A stretch of 42,120 nucleotides of DNA from Acephala macrosclerotiorum (taxonomy: Eukaryota; Ascomycota; Leotiomycetes; Helotiales; Mollisiaceae), in contig MU119584.1 in assembly GCA_014904845.1 (NCBI GenBank), positions 1-42,120 on the forward strand, written 5' to 3'. The position numbers were made by a program, and so were the translations under genes. Positions 15,301-27,602 of this stretch are shown here, one piece after another; the stretch's first letter is position 1, and every line of letters begins with the position of its first letter. Below the pieces are notes generated by a model. The model was not told the DNA's origin. It ran no database searches and saw only the letters and a list, made by a program, of their open reading frames with translations.

Positions 15301-18300
15301 TAGAATTTTTATAAAATGTTTAAAAAAACGAATTAATTTGTTTTTATTATTAAGAATTTTGTAATACTCGAAATTAATTTCGTGGAAATCGATTTTTCGT
15401 TATTAATTAAAAAAAAGTATATTGTTATTATTTTTAAATTATATTTTAATTTGTTTAAATTAATTAATTTAAATGAAAAATACGAAATATTGAATATTGA
15501 AATAGAGTATTGTATTATTTTTATGTATATAATTCGAGATTTTAATAGTATTATTATAAATGTCGAAAATTTTTAATTGTTTATTATTATTGAATAAAAT
15601 TTCGAATTCGTTGAAATAGTAGTTATAAAAATAGAGATTGAATACGAAATCGAATATGAGATTTTTTTTTTTTTTGTAAATAATATAAAAAAGATTTTTT
15701 TAAAACAATTATTTATTATTATAATAAAAATACAAATTGAATATAGAAATAATAATTCGTAGAATAATATATTTCGAGATTTTATAGATTTTAATTTTAT
15801 TTGTATAATTATAATTATTTTTTTCTTGAAAATTTATTTGTATTAAATTATTAAAAATCGTTATATTCGTATATATTTTCAAGTTAAAAAAATATTGAAA
15901 GAAGAATATAACGTGAAAAACTAAATATTAATATTATTAAAATTCGTAGACGGTTTTTATATTTTAATAAAAAAAAATTTATTTTTAATTTTTTATTAAA
16001 TATTTTTAATATTATTTTATGTAAAATAAATACGATTAAAATAAGTATTATTAATTTAAAAAAAGATACAAATAAAATAATATAAAAAATGAGATTATTT
16101 TTTTTGATTTTTTATAAGACGTTTTTTTTTTTGATAAAAAAAAAATAAACAAAATTTTGAATAAAAAAGTTTTTAATAAAAAAATAGAAAAGTATTTTTT
16201 TATAATAGTATTATTATTTTTAGACGTGGATATTAAAAGAAAATATTTAGAGAATAGTATAAAACGTTAATTATTTTATTTTATTGAAAAAAAACGAAAT
16301 CGAAGAATTTTTGAGTATAAAAACGAAGAAAAAACTCGAATAAAAAAAATAATTTTAATTTGAGACTATTTAATATAGACGTTAATACGATATATAAATT
16401 TAAGTTTAAAAAAATACGATTTATTGATTTAATCGATAAAATTGAAAAAGTTTTTAAAAAATGAAAAAATTGATTCAAACGATTTAAAGCGCGAGAAATA
16501 TTTTAAGAGTATATTAAAAAATATATAAAATATTTATTATTGAGAATTATTTCGATATTAAAAAGATTATAATTTATTTTTAAGCGATTAATATTTTTAT
16601 TTGTCGGAGATTGATTATAGAAATTTGAAAAAAAAATATTCGATGAAATAATATTTAATTGTAAAAAGGTAATAGTATTTAATTAGAAAGAAGTTTTTAA
16701 AATTTATGAAAATATTAATTCGTTTGTTTGTATTAAAACAATTTAGTATATAATGTAATAAAAAAAAAGTTTTTATTGTTTTAAGGTTTTGTTTTCGATT
16801 ATAGTAAAAATATTTCAAAAACGATTCGATTGTAAAATGTTTAAAAAAAGCGATAGTTTTTATTGAAATTTATAGTTTTTGATCGTAAAAAAAATCGCTG
16901 GAATTTATTGATTGATTAATGCGATTATGAAAATGAATTTGATTATTTTGAGAGACGTTAATATATTTTTTTTCGTAGATGAATTTTCTGAGGAATTTAT
17001 TGAATATTTTTGCGTTTTTTTAATAGACTTTTTTTTTGAATATAATCAATTTACGTTAGACGTTCGAAATAAAGATATAATTGTTTTTATGATTTTATTA
17101 AGATTTTTACGAATAATAATATCGTTTTAAAAAGTAATTAATTTTGTAGTTCAATTTATTCGAATTATTATAACAATTTTAAAAGACGTGTTTTTTAAAA
17201 TCGTGATATTATTTTTGAATAACGTAGAAATTAAGAGATTTTATACGAATTATAATAATGAGTTAATATTTCTAGGGATTTATTGATTCGTTTTTGAATA
17301 TATTTAGAATTTAAATAGAACGTTGAATTAAATCGAGAGAATTTAAATTTATATAAAGTTCAAATTACAATTTTATTAGAATAGAATAGTTATTATTAGT
17401 TTCGTTTATAGTTCTAAAGAGCGTTTTTTTGAAAGTATAAAAATTATTAAAATTTTAAAATAAATTAAATATAATAATATTTTTAAAGTTAAAGTTTTTA
17501 TTAAAATTTGTATTTATTATAAAATATAGATTCAATATTTTGATATTATTATTGAATCGTTATATTGATTGATTAGAAAAGACGAATTTTTCGAATAAAG
17601 AAAAAAATAGAAAATTGCTATAGTATTTTTATAAGATAAATTTACGACGGTTTTAATATTTTGTAAAATTTATTACGATTTTATTAATAGATAAAAAATG
17701 ATTATTTTAAGTATCGATATTAATTAGTAAAAGTATAAAGAGATATTCGATTAATATAACGATAAAAAACGAAAATAAGTAATTTGATACGAGTTAAGAT
17801 TTTGAAATACTATTGAGTGAAATTATAATGCGATAAAAAGAAAATATTGAAAGATTTTGAAATATTTTTACAAGTTACGATTTTGATTATATAGTGTTTA
17901 TTTTATTTTTGAGACGAACGTTAATACGTTTATCGTTTAATTGAATCGAATAATAATAAATTTTTTTGATATTTTAATTATTTATTAATTCGTTTAAATA
18001 CGATTATTCGATTTTAAAATTAAATATATTAAAAAAAGTATTTATATTATTATAAACGGATTATTTAGAAAATTGTGAATAGAGAACGATAATTCAAAGA
18101 AAAAAACAAATATTAATAAGTTTATTGTAATTGAATTTGATTGCGTTAAAATAAATTTAATTTCGATTAAAAAACGCAAAATTAATTGAAAGATTGAAAA
18201 TAGACTATTTGTAATTGAAAATAGATACGTAAAACGAGAATATTTATTTGAATTGTTAAATTAAATTTGAAAAAAAAAATTTAAATTCGATATTTTTGAT

Positions 18301-21300
18301 TTTCAATTTTTGATATTGATCGCATTTTTCGTATATATTGTATTAATCGTTTTTTTTGAAATCAATAAATTATTAAATAATAATAACGATAATAATATTT
18401 TTTTTTTTTTTAATAATAATTATTTGAATTATTTTTAAGATATTATTTGGTATTTGATAATTTTAAAACGATTAAAATAATTTTTAAAAATAAAATTTTG
18501 TAAATTAATTCGAGAATTCGTCGATTATAATATTTAAAATAAAATATTATAAAAAAATATTATTAAATTTTATTTATTTCGATTTATTTTAAACGATTTA
18601 AAACAATGTATAATAATTATAATTGAATTATATAATAAGTTTGAATATACTAAAAAAAAGAGTATTTATTATCGAATAATTAATTAGTATTATTAGAAGA
18701 AGTATTACGAAAATGTTTAAGATTTTGTAGTAAATTATAGTGATTATTAATATAAAAGTAAAAAGAGATACGAGAAAGTTTTATATTTTTAAAAAATGGT
18801 TTTATTATTTTATTGTATTGAAATAAATATAATTAAATGTTTGCAATATAAAATATTTGATAATTTGATTATAATACGAGATAATTTTTTTGATTGAATT
18901 AAAATTAAATTAATAAAAAATTCGATTTTTAAAAAGATTATTAAGTTTATTTACAATAATATTATTTGTAAATATAATATTTTTAATTATATAAAATTAA
19001 ACGAAAAATTCGAATTTAAAAAAATTGTTATTAAAAAATTGAATAAATTTGAAATTAAACGAATTATTATTTTCGTATATAATTCGAAAGTAAATAAAAT
19101 AATTAAATGAGAATATCAATTTATTATTATAATATTAATTATTTTAATAAAAAGAGATAAAAAAATTAATTGAAATATTTATTAATTGTTTTTTTTACGA
19201 ATTAAACGATTATTTATAAATTAATTAAATGTATATTATTTTATATAGTTTATAGTAAAGAAATTATTTTATTTGTTAAAATTCGATTTTTTATTTGAAG
19301 GATTTTCGATTGAAATAAAGTGTATAATCGAGTAAAGTTTTTTGAGTTGAAAACTAAGTAAATTGAAATACGAAACGAGAATATAAAAAAATCGAAATTA
19401 AAAAAAAAATGTAATTGCAAATAAAATCAAATATATTTCGATGTTTATTATTAAATACGAAAAGAATTAATTCGAGAAAAGAATTTCGTTTTAATATATA
19501 ATATTAAATTTATTAATTAAAATATATTTAAAAATATTAAATTATTGTACAAATAATTGAATTTATATTGAGTTTATTAAATAAATCAATTAAAAGAGAA
19601 TTATTTATTCGAAGAAATAAATAAAACGATAATTTGAAAATTATATATTAAGAATCGTTTGAAAAAATTCGTTAAAAGAAATAAATATTAAGATTCTTTG
19701 AATAATAATAAGAATAAAAATATTATTAAATTCGTTAATTTCAATGATAATAAAAATGCAAATATAAAAAAAAAAACAATTAAAAAATTTCGTAATAAAT
19801 AAAATATTTAAAAAATTGAAAAAAAAATTGAAATTGTAATTCGTATTTTTAAATTCAATAAAATCGAGAAAAATAAATACATACGATTTTTTGAAAATTA
19901 AATAAATAAAAAAAACTCGTTAAACTTTAAAATAATAACGATTTTCTAATTAAAAAAAACTTATTTTCTCTTTTTCTATTTATAATAATTCTATTTTTTT
20001 ATTAATTTTTTTTAAAATACTTTTATTTATTTTAATAAACTCTATTTATACTTCGAAAATTTTATTTTTCTCTTATTATAATCGAAACAATTTTATTATA
20101 TAAAAAAACAAAATTGTATTATTTTTTCTTTCTTTAAAAAATCTTAAAAAATTTTAATTTTTAAAATTTATAAAAAACATTTTTTAATATATTCGAGTAT
20201 TTTTAAACATATTTTAATACATTTAAATACATTTCAATTACATTTAATTATATTCAAATTATATAAACGTTTATTAATATAATATTTATTATAATTTATA
20301 AAAAAACTTTTTTCAAATTTTTTTTTTTTTTTTTAAAACTTTTTAATTACAATTTTTCAATTTTATATCAATTTAAAAATTACAATTTTTTTTTAATATT
20401 ATTTATTTTTTTTCTTATTTCTTTAAAATTCTAATTTATATTACTTTATATACAAACAATTCTATTAATTGAATATATTTTATTTATTTAAATACTTTAT
20501 AACGATTTTCTTTAAAAACTTATATACATTTTTTCTATAAAAACAATTTATAAATATTTATTTCTTTTTATTTTTTTTTTTTCAAAATTTATTTAATACG
20601 TTTTATAAAAAATTAATATAAAATTGTTTATTTAAAACTTTTAAAATTTCTTATTTGAAATTAATACTACAATATTTTAATTACATATATTAATATATTT
20701 TAAAAATTTTTTTTGTAAAAATAAACAAATTTTATAATTTTCAATTATTTAAAACGTAAAAATATTTATTTGCCTTTTTTATATAATCTTTTTACAAATA
20801 TAAAAACTTATAATTTTTTTCGATTTTATTAATAAATTTTTTTTTTTCAAATTTATACGTTTTTTATTTTCAAAATTCGATTAATTTATTATATTATTTT
20901 TTTATGTGCAAATTTTATAATTTTAATTTTTATTTTCGAAATTTTTATAATATTATTATTATATTTCAAAAAAATATTTTATTAAACTTCGAAAATACGA
21001 ATTTTGTATATAAAAAACGAAATAAAAATAATTATAATATATTTATATAAATTGTATAATACGATTTCAATAATCTATAAAAAATTATTAATAAATTATT
21101 ATTTAAAAAAAAAGTAATTGCGATTAGTAATATTAATAATAAACTTATAAAAACTAAAAATATAATAAAAAAAGTTTTAATTGAATAAAAAAAAAGAATT
21201 GAAAATAGTATTATTTTAAGATTTTTTAAAAAAAATTTAAAATAATATACAATTTTAAATAAAAACTTTTTTTTTGAAATAAATAAAATTAAAAAATTGT

Positions 21301-23860
21301 ATATCGCGTTTTAATAAATTCGATCTAATTTAATTAAAATTTTTAATAGTATATTTAAATACTATAATCAAAAAACTTTTTCTCGAATTTAAATATTTTA
21401 ATAATTTATTAAAAGTTTTATTAATAGATTTTATAGTAAATATATATATTAAAAATTCGAACAAATATTTCGTATAAAACGTTTTATGTCTCGTAAAGTT
21501 ATTAGAATTATTAATATAATTATTATTGAAAAAAATAAAGTTTACAATATATTATTTATAAAAATACTTTTTTAATTTATTAATTGTAAAAAAGTATTAA
21601 TATATTTAAAAAATACAAATAATAATTTAATAATTACAAATTTAAATAAAATAAACTTAAAAAAATTGCGTTTTATTTTCTATTTTTATAAACTTTTAAT
21701 AATTAAAAAATATATTAAAAAACTTTTCTCGATTTTTGCAAATAAATCTAAAAAATAATCAATTATTACTATTAATAATATAAATATTCAAAACGCCAAA
21801 TCTCAAAAAACTACTAACGTTAATACTTTACTTCTTCAATCAATTCTATTAACTGACGATAATAACAACGACAACAATAACAACAATAACAATATTACTA
21901 TTATTAGTTTTTTTATACAAAACTTTTTACTTTTTTAAATCTTTCAAATCTCTCGAATTTTTCGATTCGTTTTTCTCTTTACTTCGATTTCTACATTAAT
22001 CAAACTCAAAAAATCTACTACCAATAATAAAAAATACTACAATATATCTACATTTACACCAAAAAAATACAAAACTATTATTATTCTATCGCAATCTAAT
22101 ACTACTTTATCTCGACCAACTCACGAGTTTCAATCAAATAATATAAACAATATCTAAAAATCAAATATTATTTTTTTTAATACTTTAAATTTCACTAATC
22201 GCATTAAAATTTTAAATACTATTTACAATACTTACAAATACTTATTTACTAAATAACTTTATCGAATTTATTATATAACACTTTACAAAAATTTCGATTT
22301 ATACTTTAAAAACAACGAAAAATAAATTGAAATTATAAAAACACAATTATTTAAAATTTATAAATTGTACACTAAAAAAAAAAGTTTTCAATTTACTTAA
22401 ATCTATTTTAACATTTATTTCTAATTCATAAATATTTTTACTATTTTTCAATATAAATAAAAAATATTAACAAAAAATTAATTTCAATTCTCGCGAATTT
22501 TTATCGTTTTTATTTTTATTTTCTCAATCAAATTACTTATTAATCTAAAAATTGCAATAATTTTTACTTTACAAAATTTCTTTAAATAAACAAAAAAAAT
22601 TTTTTTTTTACTATTTTTTCTCAAAAAAATTAATATATTAAAATTCTATTATCAATGAACTCTTTTTAATAAATTTTTTTTTTTGTACAATACGTACTTT
22701 CTTTTCATTATTTAATTCTTATAAACAAACTCCAAATTATAATTACTATTTTATCGATTTTCTAAAAACTATTTTTTTTATTTTATTACTTTTTTTCGAT
22801 TTATTAAATTCTATTAAAACAATAAAATTAATCAATTTTTTTATAAAAAATAAATAAATATATTTTAAAATTTAAATTTATTATACATTAAACTTTTTTT
22901 TTTAATAAATTTCAAATAATTTATTCGCAATTTAACGACTATAAAAAAACGATAAATTGATTATTTCAATTCTCTAAAAAAATTATTTAAATAAATTTTT
23001 TTTCTAATACTAAAAATCGAATTTTAATTAGAAATTTTTTAAAATAAACTCAATTAAATATTATAAAAAAAAAATCTCAAAAATTGAAATTATACGTCTA
23101 CAAAATAAAAATTTTTATCGATCGAAAATACGTCGAGAATTTTAAAAACTTTAATCTTTTTATTTTATTCTTCGTAAGTTTAATACTTATTAATACTAAC
23201 GAAAAAATCATCGACAATACTATCTACAAAAAACTTAAAAAAATTTATAATAAATTTCGAATTCTTTTCAAAAATCGATTTCGAGAATTTTTTAACAACA
23301 AATTTTTTCTCAATAATATTTAATTTAAAAAAATCAACGCAATCTTCGATATAATTCGTTGTACGAAACTTTTAAATTATTCTATTATTCGATATAAGAT
23401 TTCTTAATAATTAAATTACTAAAACTCGTTTAATAATAAACATTTATATATTTATTAATAAAAACAAATTATAATTCAAATCAAATTAATCTTTTAATAT
23501 TTTGAAATAAAAAAAATAAAAATATTTTCTAGTAATAAATCTTTTTTTAAATGTGAAATTAAAAAATTAATAACACTTATAAAAAATAATCAAAAGTATT
23601 TGATTATTTTTAACGATAAATTTAAACTTGAAATTCGTTTACTTTTTTTCTTTTTACTAAATCTTAAAAAAAAAAAAAAAATAAACTATAAAAAAATTTA
23701 ACGTTAATAAAAATATTAAAAAAATTACTAGATTCTTAAAAAAAAACAATAATAATTTGAAAGATTTCAAACTTTGAATTCTTTATTTAAAACGAATCTT
23801 TTTTCTTTTTTTAACTTTTTTCTTCGAAACTCGAAACGAACTCGTTATATGAAAAAACGA
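12321..23860. mobile_element. Internal region of decayed element B
   Basis: The 11.5 kb between repeat B copies has no surviving coding sequence. Up to about 19.9 kb the plus strand keeps G but has almost no C outside CpG. From about 19.9 kb, and most purely from 21.7 to 23.9 kb, it keeps C and has few G outside CpG. A CAA/AAC-rich stretch lies at about 21860-21895. At 11.5 kb it is longer than the internal region of most LTR retrotransposons, so it may hold a further insertion. No gag, protease, reverse transcriptase or integrase motif can be read. Confidence 0.45.
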
Positions 23861-24120
23861 TTGTAATAAAACTATATACTCTTTTTTCAAAAATCTTTGT
23901 AAATAACTAATTTCAAAAGTAATACTAATTACGTTTTTTTTAGTACATAAAAAGTTTTCATTTACTATAGACTAATCAATAATTTTTTCTATTTCTACTC
24001 TAATTAATTGATTAATTAATTTACGAATTACAAATTACTTCAAATAAATTTAACTTACTAATTAAAACGAATTAATTTACGATTGGACTTTTTTACTTTG
24101 TACTTTATTACTCTTTTATA
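23861..24120 (+). mobile_element. Direct repeat B copy 2, probable 3' LTR
   Basis: This is the partner of 12061-12320, with no indels across 260 bases. It retains C where copy 1 has T, and has A where copy 1 has G, so most of its mutations are G to A on the plus strand. Similarity stops abruptly at both ends. It lies only about 220 bases before repeat R copy 2, as expected if element B inserted near the 3' end of element R. Confidence 0.7.
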
Positions 24121-24338
24121 ATATTGTATTCGATAAATATATTAATTTAATAAGTTTTCGTATCAAGTTCGTAAAAAAATTTTTTTTTTTTTTTAATATT
24201 ATTTAACAAATTACAATAAAATATTCATTGTTAATACGCGATAAAATATAAAATAAAAAATTAATTAGTTTTAAATCGAAAAAAAAATAAAACGAATATA
24301 AAATTGCAATATTTTTTAAAAATTTAATAGTTTTTTTT

Positions 24339-24486
24339 TAAAGAGAGTATTTATTTATTTATATAATTAAATAAAGTAAACGTAAAATTAAAAAGTGAAT
24401 ACTAAAATAATTATTATTAAAAACAATAGAAATTATAATTCGAATTATTTAATCGATCGTTTAAACGATTATATAATTAAATCGAT
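24339..24486 (+). mobile_element. Direct repeat R copy 2, probable LTR
   Basis: This is the partner of 6459-6606. By hand count it carries about 18 extra C to T or G to A changes where copy 1 keeps the G or C, against about 5 in the other direction. The terminal CGACA of copy 1 reads CGATA here. If the 12 kb of element B is removed, the R pair would bound an element of about 6 kb, a usual size for a fungal LTR retrotransposon. Confidence 0.6.
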
Positions 24487-25372
24487 AAAAATATTCGATT
24501 ATTGATTTTATAATTTTATTATTTGATTTATTTATTTTATTATCGATTTTTCGATTTTATTAATAATAACGTTAAATACAATTTTCTTATTATAGTAAAT
24601 CAATTTTAAAAAATTTTTACATTTTAATAAATTTCGATTCTATTAATTAATTTTTAAATCGATTAAAATATCGTATTACAAAAATTCGATCGCGTTTAAA
24701 ACGCGTCGAATTATTAATATTTTTAATAATTATACGATGCGATTAATACTACGAATAAAAATTTGTTAATTGTATAAAATACGATTTTTTAAAATATAAT
24801 ATAAATAAAAAAAAAAATATTTATAATACGAATACGAAATAATTAAATTATTAATTTAATTATTTTTTTAATTTCGATTATCGATTTATATATTGATTAA
24901 TATTTTTTGAATTTTTTTACGAATATACGAATAATTGAAAAATAAAACAATACAATTTATAATATTTTTTTTATTACAATTAGAATATTATTAAATCAAA
25001 TTTTATATTAATTTTACGAGAGAAAAAAATTGATTAAAATAAAAATTGAAATATATATATAAAGAAAAAAATAAATATAATACGAAATATTGAAATTGAA
25101 AAATATTTTTTATTTTAAAAACGATTTTTTTTTTTAAAAAAATTGTTTAATTAATATTATATGAAATTGTTATAATTTTATAAAAAGTTTATAATATAAT
25201 TAAAATAATTAAGAGATTTTTTTTTTTTTTTTTTTTAAACGAACGATTTTTTATAATTATTTTATAAATATTAAATTTTTAAATTATAAAATTATTTATT
25301 GAGTTTACGATTAATTAAAAAATTATATTAAAAAATAAATTGAATTTTTATTATAAAAATAGAAATTATTAA

Positions 25373-25555
25373 TATCGAAATATATATTCGTATTTATTAC
25401 GTATTTTAATTAATATAAAAATTAAAAATATATTAATATTATTAATTTTAAATTTAATTTTTTAAATAATTAATAATTTTTATATTCAATATATAAAAAT
25501 TACAATTATTAAACGTAATATATTAATATATTCGAATATTTTAATATTATTAATA
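25373..25555 (+). mobile_element. RIP-mutated LTR, family A copy 2
   Basis: These 183 bases align to the intact LTR at 39097-39290 along its full length with one deletion of about 11 bases near position 45 of the LTR. Nearly all other differences are C to T or G to A. Unlike copy 1 it keeps the middle of the LTR, so the two copies suffered different deletions. It is followed by TTAAT, the same five bases that precede and follow copy 1. It may be the 3' LTR of an outermost nested element or an independent solo LTR. Confidence 0.75.
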
Positions 25556-26803
25556 TTAATTATAATATTCGAATTAAACTCGAAATAGTAATAAATATAA
25601 TATAATAATAATAATATATTTTTAAAAAAAATTTAAAAAATAAATAATAAAAAACAAATTTAATATTTATAAATATAAAAAAATTTAATAATATATTTTA
25701 TTTTTATTATTATTATATAATTAAAAATATTAAAAAAAGATTTAATATTAATAATTTAAAATTAAAATTTAATTTTTATAAAAATTTTTAATAATTTAAT
25801 TAAATAAAAAAAATAATTTTAAAATTAAATTTAATATATATTTAAATTTTATTCAAACGAGTTTTTTATTAAAAATAAAAATAAATAAATTTTTTTTTTA
25901 ATATTATATATATATAATATTTTAAAAAAAATTTTAATTAAAAATTTAATTGTTTTTTATTTTAATTAATTTTAATTAATAAATTTTTTAATATATATTC
26001 GTTTTTAAAAATATAAAATAATAAAATATATAATATTTTTAGTTTAAAATAATTTAATATTATAATAATAAATTTTTTTATTAAATTTAATTTAATTATA
26101 AATAATTCGTTTAAAAATTTATTATTTTATTTAAATATTTTTAATTTACGTTTTTTTTATATTATTATTATAAAAAATATAATAAAATAATATATTAATA
26201 TTATTAAATAAATAAATAAATAAATAATTTATTAAAAATTATATTAAAAAAAAATTTAAATTTTTGAAATAAATTTTTAAATATTTAAAATACAATTTAT
26301 TAATTTTATATATATTATAAAATAAAATTTAATTAATATTATTTAAATATAAATTAAAAAAAATTATATAAAAATTATATAATAATATATAAAATTAAAA
26401 TTACGTTTTTACGAATTAATAATTTATAATAATTTATAAAATTTAAATTTTAAAAATTTAATATTATTTAATTTTTATAATTTTATAATTTTATTTTAAT
26501 TTTTTAATTTTATTTTATAATTTTTAAAATATTCGTTTTTAATTTTTGTTTTATAATTATTTAAATTTATAAAAAAAATTTAAAATCGATTATATTATAT
26601 TGATTATAAATTTTTTAAAATTTTAATAAAATATAAAATTAAAAAATATTACTAAAATATTTATTAATTTTATAAAATTTAATAAAATAATTTTAAAAAT
26701 ATAAAAATATAAATTATAAAAAAAATACAAATATAAATACAAATTTTATTAATTATAAATTATAATAAATCGTTAAATAAAATTAAATACGAAAATTTAT
26801 TAA

Positions 26804-26852
26804 TTTAAAAAAATATAATATAATTATATAATTTATTATATTATTAATATAA

Positions 26853-26871
<19 letters not shown>
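26804..26871. repeat. 68-base duplication, copy before the gap
   Basis: These 68 bases recur exactly at 27002-27069 on the other side of the N run. The copy here continues into a 28-base A tract. An exact repeat immediately flanking a gap, in A/T homopolymer sequence, suggests overlapping contig ends that were not merged. Confidence 0.8.
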
Positions 26872-26889
<18 letters not shown>

Positions 26890-26977
26890 TATAAAAAAAA
26901 AAAAATAAAAAAATAAAAATAAAAAATTTATAAAAATAAAAAAATATTAAAATATATTAATTTAAAATAAAATATAA

Positions 26978-26993
26978 NNNNNNNNNNNNNNNN
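26978..26993. other. Assembly gap (16 N)
   Basis: Sixteen unknown bases lie inside A/T-rich sequence. The true length and content are not known, and the exact flanking duplication suggests the real gap may be negative, meaning an overlap. Confidence 0.99.
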
Positions 26994-27001
26994 AAATTTT
27001 T

Positions 27002-27069
27002 TTTAAAAAAATATAATATAATTATATAATTTATTATATTATTAATATAAAAATTAAAAAAAAAAAAAA
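27002..27069. repeat. 68-base duplication, copy after the gap
   Basis: Exact copy of 26804-26871 at an offset of 198 bases. Its A tract is 14 bases long instead of 28 and ends at a C. See the first copy for the reading as an assembly overlap. Confidence 0.8.
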
Positions 27070-27230
27070 CTAAAAAAAAAAATTATTTATAAATAATAAA
27101 TTATATAAAAAAAAAATTCAATATTTTTTATAAATATAAATAATTAAAATAAAATAAAATAAATTAATAAATAGATATAAAAAGTTTATTATAGTAAATA
27201 AATATTAAAATATATTAGTTTAAAATTAAA

Positions 27231-27277
27231 TCGTCAAAGGCAAAGCACGGCGTGAGGTACGAAGGACGTCCCACTAT
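27231..27277 (+). repeat. Boundary direct repeat, left copy
   Basis: Forty-seven bases recur at 27556-27602 with five differences, all transitions. This copy has A or T at four of the five. It marks the exact point where A/T-rich sequence gives way to normal composition. It may be one end of a small (about 370-base) transposon remnant or a miniature LTR element. No target duplication was recognised. Confidence 0.7.
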
Positions 27278-27394
27278 TAAAGGTTTCCTGCTAAGGAAAA
27301 AAAAGTCCACGTAGAGTTTACGTAATAAAACGTGAGACTTGCGGCACGTGTTTGCGCCAAGAAACGCCAAGATGTGTCGCTTTTAGCATTTAGC

Positions 27395-27442
27395 GCTCCC
27401 CGTAAAGCTCTTCGTAAAGCTCTTTATAAAGCTCCCCGTAGA
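27395..27442 (+). repeat. Four 12-base tandem repeats
   Basis: Four consecutive units of the pattern GCTCYYYRTARA lie between the two boundary repeats, with a 12-base perfect palindrome centred on CACGTG just after them (27453-27464). A frame across this region would encode Ala/Pro/Arg/Lys repeats, but nothing else supports it as coding. It is more likely internal sequence of a non-coding repeat element. Confidence 0.6.
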
Positions 27443-27555
27443 GCAACTCTAGCCCCACGTGGGGGAAGTTGTAGGAAAAGAACGCCCCTACTCGCGCTGG
27501 CGGAGCCGGTGCGAATAAAAAATCCATATACTAAAAGTTTTATAATAAATTCAAG

Positions 27556-27602
27556 TCGTCAAAGGCAGGGCATGGCGCGAGGTACGAGGGACGTCCCACT
27601 AT
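27556..27602 (+). repeat. Boundary direct repeat, right copy
   Basis: Partner of 27231-27277, 325 bases further on. It is slightly richer in G and C, so it is the less mutated copy. Confidence 0.7.

Larger units (their letters stand above)
1..27230. other. AT-rich, RIP-mutated gene-free block
   Basis: This stretch is almost pure A and T and contains no credible gene. Most remaining C and G bases in its outer parts sit in CpG dinucleotides. Reading frames present are short and made of Lys, Asn, Ile, Phe and Tyr codons, as expected by chance from A/T. Direct repeat pairs inside it differ almost only by C/T and G/A transitions, the mark of repeat-induced point mutation, known in many Pezizomycotina. 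I interpret it as nested, dead LTR retrotransposons. A centromeric or subtelomeric position is possible, but no telomere repeat or other diagnostic is visible. Confidence 0.85.

Noticed and set aside
21860..21895. Coding poly-glutamine or poly-asparagine tract (CAA/AAC run)
   Set aside because: The surrounding frames are closed and the C-only composition of the region is explained by strand-biased mutation.
1147..23323. About a dozen open frames of 60-79 codons in the AT-rich block
   Set aside because: They consist of Lys, Asn, Ile, Phe, Tyr and Leu codons expected from random A/T sequence, occur on both strands and resemble no protein family.
12057..24129. Target-site duplication for element B
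   Set aside because: CGTAT before the left copy and TGTAT after the right copy look similar, but the right one is four bases away from the repeat end, so the match is not convincing.
1..27230. Centromere or subtelomere
   Set aside because: High A/T content and nested transposons would fit a centromere, but nothing specific (telomere repeats, subtelomeric helicase genes) is present; CENP-A mapping would be needed.
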